Part shown: positions 52,180-61,327 of the stretch, in pieces
Position numbering within the stretch: position 1 is the first letter of the stretch
Layout: every line of letters starts with the position of its first letter
Origin: CATQHD01 sp965243165
GTDB lineage: Bacteria > Actinomycetota > Acidimicrobiia > Spongiisociales > Spongiisociaceae
Length of the DNA: 64,000 bases
Assembly (NCBI GenBank): GCA_965243165.1
Contig: OZ251535.1
Span: forward strand, 2,480,001-2,544,000
Reading direction: 5' to 3'
Position numbers and translations under genes: made by a program
The notes under the pieces: model-generated
The model's input: only the letters and a program-made list of their open reading frames with translations
Database searches by the model: none
What the model was told of the DNA's origin: nothing

Positions 52180-53763
52180 CTATCGGGGCTGCTCGGGGCG
52201 CATGTGGGGGAAGAGCAGCACCTCCCGGAGGCTGCGCTGGTCGGTGAGCAGCATCACCAGGCGGTCCACTCCGATGCCGAGGCCTCCGGTGGGGGGCATG
52301 CCCGCTTCGAGAGCCCGGAGGAAGTCCTCGTCGACCGGGTGAGCGGTGCGGTCCCCCGCCGCCCGGGCGGCGGCCTGCGCCTCCAACCGGGCTCTCTGCT
52401 CGACCGGATCGTTCAGTTCGGTGAAGGCGTCGGCGCGCTCGCTCCCGGCGATGTACAGCTCGAACCGCTCCGCCAGCCCCGGCTGGGAACGGTGGCTGCG
52501 GGCCAGCGGGGAGATGTCAACCGGGTGGTCGACTACGAAGACCGGATCCCACAGCCCGGGCGCCGCCAGCTGCTCGAACACCTCCTCCACCAGCTTTCCG
52601 AAACCCGCTCCGGGCGGGGCCTCCACCCCTGCCCGCCGAGCCAGCTCCGCCAGCCGTTCCGGAGGGGTGTCCGCATCCATCGGCACGCCCAGCGCCTCCC
52701 CCGCCAGCTCCAGCATGGGGGCTCGGCGGTAGGGGGGGCTGAGGTCGACCTCACGCCCCTGGTAGGTGAGGCGGGCGCTCCCCGCCGCCCGTTCGGCAAC
52801 CGCCTCGAACACCTCCTCCACCAGCCGCATGACGTCGCGGTAGTCGGCCAGGGTCTGGTAGGCCTCGAGGGTGGTGAACTCCGGGTTGTGGCTGGCGTCG
52901 ACGCCCTCGTTGCGGAACACCCGGCCCAGCTCGAACACCCGCTCCATGCCCCCCACCACCAGCCGCTTCAGATGCAGCTCGGTGGCGATCCGCAGGTGCA
53001 TGTCGATCCCGAGGGCGTTGTGATGGGTCTTGAAGGGCCGGGCGAGCGCCCCGCCGGCCTGAATCTGGAGGACCGGCGTCTCCACCTCCACGAAGCCCCG
53101 CTCCTCGAACTGGCGGCGCAGCTCTGACACCGCCGCCGCCCGCGCTTCGGCGATGCGCCGCGCCTCGGGGTTGACCAGCAGGTCGATCTCCCGCCGCCGG
53201 AAACGGCGCTCCTTGTCCCTCATCCCGCGCCACTTGTCGGGCAGGGGCCGCAGGCTCTTCGCCAGCAGCGCGAAGTCGTCCACTTGAACGCTGAGCTCGC
53301 CCCGGCGGGTGGTGATCACCTCGCCCTGCGCCCAGATCCAATCTCCGGCGTCGAGGTCCTCGAACTCGGCGAAGCGCCCTCCCAGGCCCCGCCGGTCTAC
53401 GAACAGCTGGATGCGCCCCGAGTAGTCCTGCAGCACCCCGAACAGCAGCCGGCCCATCCGGCGCAGGTTCATGAGCCGCCCGGCCACCGCCGCCGTCCGG
53501 CCGGTGCGGACGTCCGGGCCGAGGCCGCCGAAGCTCCCATGCAGATCCGAGGCGGAGGCGTCGCGGGTGTAACCGAGCGGGTACGGGTCGACCCCCGCCT
53601 CCCGCAGGCGGGCGACCTTCTCCAACCGGCGGGCGGTGAGGGGGTGCTCCTCCAATCCGGCGCCGTCCGGGGCGCCGCCTTCGGAAACCACGCCCTCCGC
53701 AGGCGCCTTTTCGGGCGGCCCGCCCTGCTCTTCGATCTCGGGCGTCTCGCCGGGGCCGTTCAT
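52180..53763 (-). CDS. lysS: Lysine-tRNA ligase, class II
   Basis: 527 residues. The N-terminal OB-fold anticodon domain (VAGRLMNLRRMGRLLFGVLQDYSG) is followed by the class II core: motif 1 FVEVETPVLQ, motif 2 FELGRVFRNEGVDASHNPEFT, motif 3 GLGIGVDRLVMLLTD. The extra 40 or so residues before the domain are Pro/Gly/Glu-rich. Same direction as coaX. Confidence 0.95.
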   Translation of the reverse strand: MNGPGETPEIEEQGGPPEKAPAEGVVSEGGAPDGAGLEEHPLTARRLEKVARLREAGVDPYPLGYTRDASASDLHGSFGGLGPDVRTGRTAAVAGRLMNLRRMGRLLFGVLQDYSGRIQLFVDRRGLGGRFAEFEDLDAGDWIWAQGEVITTRRGELSVQVDDFALLAKSLRPLPDKWRGMRDKERRFRRREIDLLVNPEARRIAEARAAAVSELRRQFEERGFVEVETPVLQIQAGGALARPFKTHHNALGIDMHLRIATELHLKRLVVGGMERVFELGRVFRNEGVDASHNPEFTTLEAYQTLADYRDVMRLVEEVFEAVAERAAGSARLTYQGREVDLSPPYRRAPMLELAGEALGVPMDADTPPERLAELARRAGVEAPPGAGFGKLVEEVFEQLAAPGLWDPVFVVDHPVDISPLARSHRSQPGLAERFELYIAGSERADAFTELNDPVEQRARLEAQAAARAAGDRTAHPVDEDFLRALEAGMPPTGGLGIGVDRLVMLLTDQRSLREVLLFPHMRPEQPR

Positions 53764-53794
53764 CGGTCGGAGAGGGTACCGCAGCCCGGCCCGG

Positions 53795-54583
53795 TCAGAG
53801 GTTGCGCTCCCATATCAGGCGGAGGCCCTCCAAGGTGAGGGTCTCGTCGACGGTGGAAACCAGCCTGCAAAGGGGGACGATCACGGGGGCGATGCCGCCG
53901 GTGGCCACCACCGCCGCCTTCTCCGCCTCTCCGCCGCCGGATTCCAAGCCCTTCAAGTGTTCGAGGATACGCTCCAGCACGCCGTCCACCAGCCCGGCGT
54001 ATCCGTAGAGGAGGCCGCTCTGGATGGCTTCCACCGTGCCTTTGCCCACCACCGACCGGGGCGGCGCCAGCTCCACCCGCCGCAGGGCGGCGGTGGCCGA
54101 CACCAGCGCCTCCATCGATACTTCCAGACCGGGGGCGATCACTCCTCCGATGTAGTCGCCGGCCGCGTCCACCACGTCGAAGGTGGTGGCGGTTCCGAAG
54201 TCGACCACCACCGCCGGGGCGCCGTACCGGCTGCGGGCCGCCGCCGAGTTCACCACCCGGTCGGCCCCGACCTCTCGGGGGTTGTCGATCTTGATCGCCA
54301 TCCCCGTGCGGACGCCGGGCCCCACCGCCAACACCCTCCCCACCAGCTTCTCGAGGGCCGACTGCAGGGCGGGCGCCGCCGCCGGCACCACCGACGACAT
54401 AGCCGCCCCCTCGAAATCCTCGGCCCGGCAGCCGCCCGACTCCAGCAGACCCGCCAGCAGGAACCTGAACTCGTCCTCGGTGCGCTCCCGCCCGCTGGAC
54501 AGCCGCCACTGAGCCGTCACCCGCCGGCCTTCCAGCACCCCGATCACGGTGTGGGTGTTGCCGGCGTCCACCGCCAAGAACAT
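53795..54583 (-). CDS. coaX: Type III pantothenate kinase
   Basis: 262 residues from ATG 54583. FLAVDAGNTHTVIGV (phosphate loop), GADRVVNSAAA, and VVVDFGTATTFDVV with GGVIAPG identify CoaX of the ASKHA fold, which phosphorylates pantothenate, the first step of CoA synthesis from pantothenate. It follows panC by about 31 bases. Confidence 0.94.
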   Translation of the reverse strand: MFLAVDAGNTHTVIGVLEGRRVTAQWRLSSGRERTEDEFRFLLAGLLESGGCRAEDFEGAAMSSVVPAAAPALQSALEKLVGRVLAVGPGVRTGMAIKIDNPREVGADRVVNSAAARSRYGAPAVVVDFGTATTFDVVDAAGDYIGGVIAPGLEVSMEALVSATAALRRVELAPPRSVVGKGTVEAIQSGLLYGYAGLVDGVLERILEHLKGLESGGGEAEKAAVVATGGIAPVIVPLCRLVSTVDETLTLEGLRLIWERNL

Positions 54584-54614
54584 CCCGCCCCCGCCCGTCG
54601 GCCGCCGCCCCTCT

Positions 54615-55541
54615 TCACCCATTCGGCGCCCCCGAACCAGCCCCCGGAGGCCTGTCCGCGTACAGGACGCTGGGACCCTCCAGCCGGACCCCCCGGTCGG
54701 CCGCCGCCTCCCCCCCCTCACCGCCGTCCGTGAACCGCACGTTGTCGATCAGGCGCACCGAGCCGAAGCGGGCGGCGGCGGCCAGCACCGCCTCCCCTTC
54801 CAGATGTTCCACCCGCTCCATGGAACCGGGGCTGCAGGCGGCGGCGTAGTCGAGGGCGCCGGGCGGGAGAGCGGCCCGCACCGCCTCTTCCGCCGCCGCC
54901 GCCCGCCGCTCGCCTTGCTCGAACAGCCGCGCCGCCTCCATCAAACCCCGGGAGAGCGACAAGGCCTCCCCCCGGCGCCCGCCCAGCAGCACGTTCCGAG
55001 ACGAAAGGGCCAAGCCGTCGGCCTCGCGCACCAGAGGGCAGCCCACCACCTCGACCGGGAAACCCAGATCGCGCACCAGGCGGGACACCAAGGCCAGCTG
55101 CTGGGCGTCCTTGCGCCCGAAGTAGGCCCGGTCGGGCTGCAGACCGGCGAACAGCTTGATCACCGCCGCCGCAACCCCGTCCATGTGGCCGGGGCGGCGG
55201 ACCGCCTCCAACCGGTCTCCGATGCCGGCAACCGACACCCGGGTGAGGGGAGGCTCGAGGAACATCTCGGCCGGGCCGGGGATCACTATCACGTCTGCCC
55301 CGGCCTGCTCCGCCAGCTCCAGATCGCGGCCGTGATCGACCGGATAGCGGGCCAAGTCGGCCGGGTCGTCGAACTGCAGGGGGTTCACATACAGGGAAAC
55401 CATGGTCTGGCCGCATTCGGCCGCAGACCGCTCCATGAGCGAGAGATGCCCCTCGTGGAAGAACCCCATCGTGGGCACCAGGCCGACCCTGCCCCGCCGC
55501 GCCATGGCGCGCGCCTCGGCCATGGAACCTGCCACTTTCAT
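54615..55541 (-). CDS. panC: Pantothenate synthetase
   Basis: 308 residues. PTMGFFHEGHLSLM holds the HIGH-like motif, followed by YVNPLQF, DRAYFGRKDAQQL and 'GLALSSRN', all diagnostic of PanC, which joins pantoate and beta-alanine with ATP. About 30 extra C-terminal residues (DRPPGAGSG) lie past the usual end. Confidence 0.94.
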   Translation of the reverse strand: MKVAGSMAEARAMARRGRVGLVPTMGFFHEGHLSLMERSAAECGQTMVSLYVNPLQFDDPADLARYPVDHGRDLELAEQAGADVIVIPGPAEMFLEPPLTRVSVAGIGDRLEAVRRPGHMDGVAAAVIKLFAGLQPDRAYFGRKDAQQLALVSRLVRDLGFPVEVVGCPLVREADGLALSSRNVLLGGRRGEALSLSRGLMEAARLFEQGERRAAAAEEAVRAALPPGALDYAAACSPGSMERVEHLEGEAVLAAAARFGSVRLIDNVRFTDGGEGGEAAADRGVRLEGPSVLYADRPPGAGSGAPNG

Positions 55542-55687
55542 GCCGGCGCCCTCCTGGTTGCGGTCCGCATTCCGGTACCGATCCGGAGGGTCAGGTTAGT
55601 TCCGGACGACTTCAAGATGAGCATCTCCACGCCGCCTCGAACAGCCGAAGAGTCCGTCCGGGGCTTGGCCTCGGCGGGGCAGAGGCG

Positions 55688-56251
55688 TCAGACGGATCCG
55701 CCCGGCAACCGGCGGCGGAAGGGGCGCCAACGCGGGCCGAGGTCTTCGAGGCGGCGGACCTCCTGACCCGAGAGGCAGGCCAGCATATCGGCGGCGGGGG
55801 TTCCGTCGGGGTCGCGGGCTTCCGGCCAGGCGTCCACCAAGGGGGCCAGCACGAAACGGCGCTCCCGATAGCGGGGGTGGGGAACGGTTGCGGCATCCGT
55901 CCGCGTTACCGTCCAGCCGTGCAGGATCAGGTCCAGGTCGATGAGGCGGGGCCCCCACCGCTCCCCCCGCACCCGGCCCAGATCCCGCTCGATGTCCAGC
56001 AGGCCGGCCAGCAGAGCTTCGGCCCCCAGGCAGGTTTCCAGCACGGCCGCCGCGTTGTAGAAAGGGCCTTGGGGCGCCCCGCCCACCGGGGCGGTCTCGT
56101 AGACGGGGGAAAGCGCCGCCAAGCGGCCCAGCCGCTCCAGCCGGGCGGCGGCTCGTTCGAGGTTCACCAAGCGGTCGCCCAAGTTGGACCCCAGGGCGAC
56201 GGCGGCCGGGACCGGGGAAGCCGCCGCCGGCCGGTCAGGGGAGGCGGGCAT
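55688..56251 (-). CDS. folK: 6-hydroxymethyl-7,8-dihydropterin pyrophosphokinase
   Basis: 187 residues. VALGSNLGDR, FYNAAAVLET, the metal motif RWGPRLIDLDLIL and VPHPRYRERRFVLAPL identify FolK, second enzyme after FolB. The stop of this gene is separated from panC by about 146 bases. It overlaps the end of folB slightly (56235-56251). Confidence 0.94.
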   Translation of the reverse strand: MPASPDRPAAASPVPAAVALGSNLGDRLVNLERAAARLERLGRLAALSPVYETAPVGGAPQGPFYNAAAVLETCLGAEALLAGLLDIERDLGRVRGERWGPRLIDLDLILHGWTVTRTDAATVPHPRYRERRFVLAPLVDAWPEARDPDGTPAADMLACLSGQEVRRLEDLGPRWRPFRRRLPGGSV

Positions 56252-56606
56252 GGCGGACGATCCTCACCGCCGCGTCTTCGAACTCCACCGGGATGGGGGC
56301 CTGCGGCTTGTGCACCGTAACCTCCACCCGGTCGACCCGGGGGTCTTCCAGCACCAGCTCCGCCACCCGCTCCGCCACCCGCTCGATCAGATTCCAGCGT
56401 TCTCCTGACACCCGGCCGTGAACCGCCTCCGCCAAGGCACCGTAGTCGAGGGTGTCGGCCAGGTCGTCGGAACGGGCCGCCGCCGACAGGTCGAGGCGGC
56501 AGACAACGTCCACCACGAACACCTGGCCGGCGGTCTGTTCCCGGCGGGTCACGCCGTGGCGGGCCGGGATGCGCAGACCCCGCAGGATGACCGCGTCGGC
56601 GTCCAT
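56235..56606 (-). CDS. folB: Dihydroneopterin aldolase
   Basis: 123 residues. RIPARHGVTRREQTAGQVFVVDVV (the Glu and Tyr/His region of the FolB active site) and DYGALAEAVH, with the RIVRHARLP ending. Four-gene folate block folE-folP-(pseudophosphatase)-folB-folK. Confidence 0.92.
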   Translation of the reverse strand: MDADAVILRGLRIPARHGVTRREQTAGQVFVVDVVCRLDLSAAARSDDLADTLDYGALAEAVHGRVSGERWNLIERVAERVAELVLEDPRVDRVEVTVHKPQAPIPVEFEDAAVRIVRHARLP

Positions 56607-56640
56607 CGGAAGAGACCCTATGAACCTATGAAAGGGCCGC

Positions 56641-57204
56641 TCAGCCCGGCGGGGGTATCAGCGCCCGGGCCGCGGGCCCCATCGGACTGCCGACGGCCTC
56701 CTCCACGGCTATGACCGCCAGCCGGGGGTCGTCCAACATCCCCGAGAAGACCAGGTAACCGGCCAGCAGCCCCGCCACTGTGTCGTCCACGTAGTCGCGG
56801 TGCACCAGCACCCGGGCGTCCGGGGGGGCCAGCGCCTCTCCGATCACCGTGAACACCCTCTCGACTTCTTCGGGTTCCGGATCCCGGCCGACCGAGGCGC
56901 GGTGCACCGCCAACCCGGCGTCCTCGTAGTTCTTTACGTTCTGAGCGCCCGCCAGGAGCGACACCACCGCCGTGAAGCCTGCTTTCACCAGCCAGGAGAT
57001 CTCCTCTTCCCGGCGCACCCTCCGATGCTGGTACCCCTGGCCGCCGATCCGCGCCGAGACGGCCAGGCGGTCCTTGATCACCCAACAGAAATCGCGCGGC
57101 TCGAGACCCGTCTTGATCGCCATTTCAACCACCCGCCCGTTCCTATTGACTTCTGCCTGCTGCGCCACCCACCGCCGCATTGCTGCTTCACCCATCGTCA
57201 TCAC
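56641..57204 (-). CDS. Dual-specificity-phosphatase-like protein lacking the catalytic Cys
   Basis: 187 residues; ATG 57204 (or 57195) overlaps the end of folP. The layout is that of a compact DSP/PTP: SWLVKAGFTAVVSLLAG, GLAVHRASVGRDPEPEEVERVFTVIGEAL, then VLVHRDYVDDTVAGLLAGYLV where the signature H-C-x5-R would stand. The Cys is Arg (R136 after H135) and the P-loop Arg is gone, so phosphatase chemistry is not expected. It may bind a ligand or act as a regulatory partner in folate synthesis; the function is unknown. Confidence 0.65.
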   Translation of the reverse strand: MMTMGEAAMRRWVAQQAEVNRNGRVVEMAIKTGLEPRDFCWVIKDRLAVSARIGGQGYQHRRVRREEEISWLVKAGFTAVVSLLAGAQNVKNYEDAGLAVHRASVGRDPEPEEVERVFTVIGEALAPPDARVLVHRDYVDDTVAGLLAGYLVFSGMLDDPRLAVIAVEEAVGSPMGPAARALIPPPG

Positions 57205-58051
57205 CCGGAAATCCTGCCCGCACGATAGCGTCGGCCAGCAGCAAAGCGTCGCGGGTGGCGGCGGCGTCGTGGACCCTGACTATCGAAGCCCCGTACAGCG
57301 CGCAGACCGCCGAGGAGACGGCGGTTACCCCGTCCCGCTCCTCGACCGGGCGCCCGGTCAGAGCCCCCAGGAACGCCTTGCGGGAAGCCCCCACCAGCAC
57401 CGGCGCCCCTTCGGCGGCCAGGTCAGCCAGCCCGGCCAGCAGGGCGAGGTTGTGGTCCGGGGTCTTGCCGAACCCGAGGCCGGGGTCGACCGCCACGGCT
57501 TGCGGGTCCACCCCCGCCGCGGCGGCCGCCTCCATCCGCGCCCGCAGGTAACCGCGCACCTCCCCCAAAACGTCCCGGTACACCGGGTCGATCTGCATCG
57601 TGCGCGGGCTGCCCCGCATGTGCATCAACACCACCCCCACTCCGGCGGCGGCGCACAACCCGGCCATGCCGTCCGCCTCGAGGGCGGCCACGTCGTTGAC
57701 CGCCGCCGCCCCCGCCTCTATGCACCGCTCCGCCACCCTCGGCTTCGAGGTGTTGATCGACACCCGGATCCCCTCGGCGGCCAAAAGCCCCACCACCCCT
57801 ATGACCCGGCGCAGCTCCTCCGCCTCTTCCACTTCTTCGGCGCCGGGGCGGGTGGATTCGCCGCCCACGTCCACCAGATGGGCGCCCTCCTCTCGGAGCT
57901 GCAGGCCCCGCTCCACCGCCGCCTGCTCCGACAGGTAACAGCCCCCGTCGGAGAAGGAGTCGGGGGTCGTGTTGAGGATCCCCATGATCAGGGTCCCCCG
58001 GTTGGGGTCGAGCACCTCGCCCCCGCCGATGCGCCAGCAGGGCCTCTTCAC
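57188..58051 (-). CDS. folP: Dihydropteroate synthase
   Basis: 287 residues. IMGILNTTPDSFSDGG, the GGESTRPGA loop, AVDPGLGFGKT and GASRKAFLG identify FolP, the sulfonamide target joining pterin pyrophosphate and p-aminobenzoate. The segment usually ISVDTxKP reads SINTSKP, so the pterin-contacting Asp (D96 in E. coli) is Asn100 here. Confidence 0.94.
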   Translation of the reverse strand: MKRPCWRIGGGEVLDPNRGTLIMGILNTTPDSFSDGGCYLSEQAAVERGLQLREEGAHLVDVGGESTRPGAEEVEEAEELRRVIGVVGLLAAEGIRVSINTSKPRVAERCIEAGAAAVNDVAALEADGMAGLCAAAGVGVVLMHMRGSPRTMQIDPVYRDVLGEVRGYLRARMEAAAAAGVDPQAVAVDPGLGFGKTPDHNLALLAGLADLAAEGAPVLVGASRKAFLGALTGRPVEERDGVTAVSSAVCALYGASIVRVHDAAATRDALLLADAIVRAGFPGDDDG

Positions 58052-58055
58052 ACCA

Positions 58056-58637
58056 TCACACCCGAGGCCGGTCGAGCAGGGCGAAGGCCTCCGCCCGGGT
58101 GGCGGCGCTGCGGCGGAACTGGCCCCGCACCGAGGAGGTCTGGGTAACGGCGCCCGGTTTCCCCACCCCCCGCATCTCCATGCACAGATGCCGGGCCTCC
58201 ACCACCACCAGCACCCCGCGCGGCGACAGCGCCTGGTCGATGGCGTCCGACATCTGGGTGGTGAAACGCTCCTGCATCTGCAGGCGCCGGGCGAACTCGT
58301 CCACGAGGCGGACCAGCTTGGAGAGCCCCGCCACCTTCCCGTTGGGTATGTAGGCCGTATGCACCATTCCGTGGAAGGGGAGGAAGTGATGCTCGCACAT
58401 CGAAAAGAAAGATATGTCGCGCACCATCACCATCTCCTGGTGATGCTCATCGGCGAAGACCCGTTGGAGATGCCGGCGGGGGTCGCGGCCCATGCCCTCG
58501 AATATCTCGGCGTACATCCTGGCCACCCGGGCGGGGGTGTCGGCCAGTCCCTCTCGGTCGGGGTCCTCGCCCAGCGCCTTCAGTATCCGGCGGACGGCGC
58601 CCTCGACGGCCGGCCGGTCGATCTCCCAACCCGGCAT
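58056..58637 (-). CDS. folE: GTP cyclohydrolase I
   Basis: 193 residues. SMCEHHFLPFHG (zinc Cys/His), GLSKLVRLVDEFARRLQMQERFT and ARHLCMEMRGV are diagnostic of the FolE I type. It starts 6 bases after the ftsH stop, and only 4 bases separate it from folP. Confidence 0.95.
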   Translation of the reverse strand: MPGWEIDRPAVEGAVRRILKALGEDPDREGLADTPARVARMYAEIFEGMGRDPRRHLQRVFADEHHQEMVMVRDISFFSMCEHHFLPFHGMVHTAYIPNGKVAGLSKLVRLVDEFARRLQMQERFTTQMSDAIDQALSPRGVLVVVEARHLCMEMRGVGKPGAVTQTSSVRGQFRRSAATRAEAFALLDRPRV

Positions 58638-58643
58638 GGAGGG

Positions 58644-60575
58644 TTATCCGGCTGCCGGCGAATCGGCCGACCGGGCGGCCGCCGCCCCTTCCGCCGGGGC
58701 GTGCCGGCCGGCCGGAGGGGGTTCGATGCGGAAGCCGCCCCCTTTGCCCGCCTCCCATTTGGGCACGTCGTGGAGCAGGCCGGCGATCTCCTCCCCCTTC
58801 AGGGTCTCGACCTCCAGCAGCCGGCCGGCCAGCCGGTGCAGGGCGTCGAGGTGGACCTGGAGTATCCGCTCGGCCTCCTCGTGGGCCTGGTTGAGCAGGG
58901 CCCTCACTGCATCGTCGATGGCCGCCGCCACCTCGTCGGAGTAGTTCTGCTGGCTGGAATAGTCGCGGCCCAGGAACACCTCCCCGTGGTCCTTCCCGTA
59001 CTTCATCGGGCCGAGGGCGTCGCTCATCCCGTACTCCATCACCATGCGGCGGGCCTGTTCGGTGGCCTTGTCGATGTCGTTGGAGGCGCCGGTGGTGGAG
59101 TCGGCGAAGATGATCTCTTCCGCCGCCCGCCCCCCCATCAGCATGGCCAGCTGGTCGGTCAGCTCGGAACGGCGCAGGTAGTTGCGGTCTTCCAGGGGAA
59201 GGGCCAGGGTGTAGCCGCCCGCCCGGCCCCGGGGGATGATGGTTACCTTGTGGATGGGGTCGGCGTCGGGCAGGGCGAACCCCACCAAGGCGTGCCCCGC
59301 CTCGTGGTAGGCGGTTACCTCCCTCTCCCGCTCGGTCATCACCCGGCTCTTGCGCTCCGGGCCCGCGATCACCCGGTCGATGGCCTCTTCCAGCTCGGCG
59401 GCCTCCACCTGCGACTTGTCGCGGCGGGCGGCCAGCAGCGCGGCCTCGTTGATCAGGTTGGCCAGGTCGGCGCCGGTGAAACCGGGCGTCTGGCGGGCGA
59501 TGACGCCCAGGTCCACATCCTCGGAGATGGGCTTGCCCTTGGCGTGGACGCCGAGGATGGCCTGGCGTCCGGGCAGGTCGGGGCGGTCCACCACGATCTG
59601 GCGGTCGAAACGGCCGGGGCGGAGCAGGGCCGGATCGAGGATGTCGGGGCGGTTGGTGCCGGCGATGACGATCACCCCGCTCGAGACGTCGAAACCGTCC
59701 AGCTCCACCAGCAGCTGGTTGAGGGTCTGCTCCCGCTCGTCGTGCCCGCCGCCGAGGCCGGCGCCCCGGTGCCGCCCCACCGCGTCGATCTCGTCGATGA
59801 AAACGATGGCCGGCGCCGCCCCTTTGGCCTGATCGAACAGGTCGCGCACCCGGCTGGCCCCCACCCCCACGAACATCTCCACGAAATCGGAGCCGGAGAT
59901 CGAGAAGAAGGGCACTCCGGCCTCGCCGGCCACCGCCCGGGCCAGCAGGGTCTTGCCGGTGCCGGGCGACCCGTAGAGGAGCACCCCCTTGGGTATCTTG
60001 GCCCCCATCGCCCTGAACTTCTCGGGCGCCTGGAGGAAGTCCTTGATCTCGCCCAGCTCCTCGATGGCTTCCTCGAGGCCCGCCACGTCCTCGAAGGTCA
60101 CCTTGGGCTGATCCTTGGGCACCTGTTTGGCCTTGGCCTTGCCGAACTGCATGATGCGGCTGCCGCCGCTCTGCATCTGCATGATCACGAAGATCATGAA
60201 GCCGAAGATCAACAGCCACGGCAGGAAGCCGAGCACCACCTGCCAGAAGCCGGGCGGCTCCGGATCGATGACCACCTTGACCTCGTTGGCCAGCAGCAAC
60301 TCGGTGAGGGCGCCCTCGTACTCGGCCGGATACAGCACCCGGAACTCGGCGGGGACAGGGCCGGCGCTGCTCCCCGCCGCCAGAGCGCCTTCCACGGCGT
60401 TGGACCGCTCGAAGAGGGTCACCTCCGCCACCGCGCCGCTCCGCACCGTCTCTTCGAACACGGTCAGATCGACTTCTTCGGACTGGGAGGGCTGGTTCAG
60501 GAAGCGCTGCCCCATCAGCACCAAGGCCATCACCACGAGGCCGTAGACCAGGATGGTGCGGGTGGTCTTATTCAC
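58644..60575 (-). CDS. ftsH: ATP-dependent zinc metalloprotease FtsH
   Basis: 643 residues from GTG 60575. Two N-terminal membrane helices around an extracytoplasmic domain, then AAA+ ATPase (Walker A GSPGTGKT, Walker B IVFIDEIDAVGR, SRH with RPGRFDRQI) and the M41 peptidase zinc site HEAGH at 424-428. Membrane protein quality control. Operon order hpt-ftsH-folE is typical of actinobacteria. Confidence 0.96.
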   Translation of the reverse strand: MNKTTRTILVYGLVVMALVLMGQRFLNQPSQSEEVDLTVFEETVRSGAVAEVTLFERSNAVEGALAAGSSAGPVPAEFRVLYPAEYEGALTELLLANEVKVVIDPEPPGFWQVVLGFLPWLLIFGFMIFVIMQMQSGGSRIMQFGKAKAKQVPKDQPKVTFEDVAGLEEAIEELGEIKDFLQAPEKFRAMGAKIPKGVLLYGSPGTGKTLLARAVAGEAGVPFFSISGSDFVEMFVGVGASRVRDLFDQAKGAAPAIVFIDEIDAVGRHRGAGLGGGHDEREQTLNQLLVELDGFDVSSGVIVIAGTNRPDILDPALLRPGRFDRQIVVDRPDLPGRQAILGVHAKGKPISEDVDLGVIARQTPGFTGADLANLINEAALLAARRDKSQVEAAELEEAIDRVIAGPERKSRVMTEREREVTAYHEAGHALVGFALPDADPIHKVTIIPRGRAGGYTLALPLEDRNYLRRSELTDQLAMLMGGRAAEEIIFADSTTGASNDIDKATEQARRMVMEYGMSDALGPMKYGKDHGEVFLGRDYSSQQNYSDEVAAAIDDAVRALLNQAHEEAERILQVHLDALHRLAGRLLEVETLKGEEIAGLLHDVPKWEAGKGGGFRIEPPPAGRHAPAEGAAAARSADSPAAG

Positions 60576-60799
60576 TGCTTCTCTTCATGCGTCTTTGCCT
60601 TCATGGTTCTGTTCCGTGCGCCTTCGGGTTCGCGCAACCGCGCCCCGCCGCCTCCCCGAGGCGCCGCGGCGAACTCGGTGCGCACATCGACAACCCGCCG
60701 GTGTTCATCGGCAACAATCCTAAGAGGCTGCCGGATTTAACCCTGATCTTCCACACCGGCGCGCAGGCCGCGGGCCGCCTGAGCTTACCCGGCCTGAAT

Positions 60800-61327
60800 C
60801 TACAGGGAATGCTGATCGAGCACCCCTATGTAGGGGAGGTTGCGGTACCGCTGGTCGAAGTCGAGCCCGTAGCCCACCACGAACTCCGGGCCGATGGTGA
60901 AACCCACGTAACGGGCTTCCACCGGTACGCGCTGCATGTCCTTCTTGACCAGCAGGCTGGCCAACTCGATGGAGGCGGGCCGGCGCAGCCGCAGGGTCTT
61001 GAGGATGTAGTCGAGGGTCAGGCCCGAGTCGATGATGTCCTCCACCAGCAGGACGTGCCGCCCGGTGATCTCCTCGTCCAGGTCCTTGAGTATCCGCACC
61101 ACCCCCGAGGTCTTGGTGGCCGACCCGTAGGACGACACGGCCATGAAATCGAACTCGACGGGAATCCGGATGCTGCGGGCCAGGTCCGCCATCATCATGA
61201 AGGCCCCCCTGAGAACGCCCACCACCAGCAAGGAACGGCCCTCGTAGTCGCGGGTGATCTCCCCGCCCATCTCGCGCAGCCGCTCCGCGATCTGCTCCCC
61301 GCTGATCAGTACCCGACCGGCTTCCAC
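60800..61327 (-). CDS. hpt: Hypoxanthine phosphoribosyltransferase
   Basis: 175 residues. GTG 61327 is chosen because AGGAGGAG lies immediately before it; ATG 61363 is also in frame. LLVVGVLRGAFMMMADLARS, VSSYGSAT and the PRPP loop VEDIIDSGLTLDYI identify Hpt. It overlaps the tilS stop by about 22 bases, so it is coupled to tilS. The 224 bases between hpt and ftsH hold no evident gene. Confidence 0.93.
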   Translation of the reverse strand: MEAGRVLISGEQIAERLREMGGEITRDYEGRSLLVVGVLRGAFMMMADLARSIRIPVEFDFMAVSSYGSATKTSGVVRILKDLDEEITGRHVLLVEDIIDSGLTLDYILKTLRLRRPASIELASLLVKKDMQRVPVEARYVGFTIGPEFVVGYGLDFDQRYRNLPYIGVLDQHSL

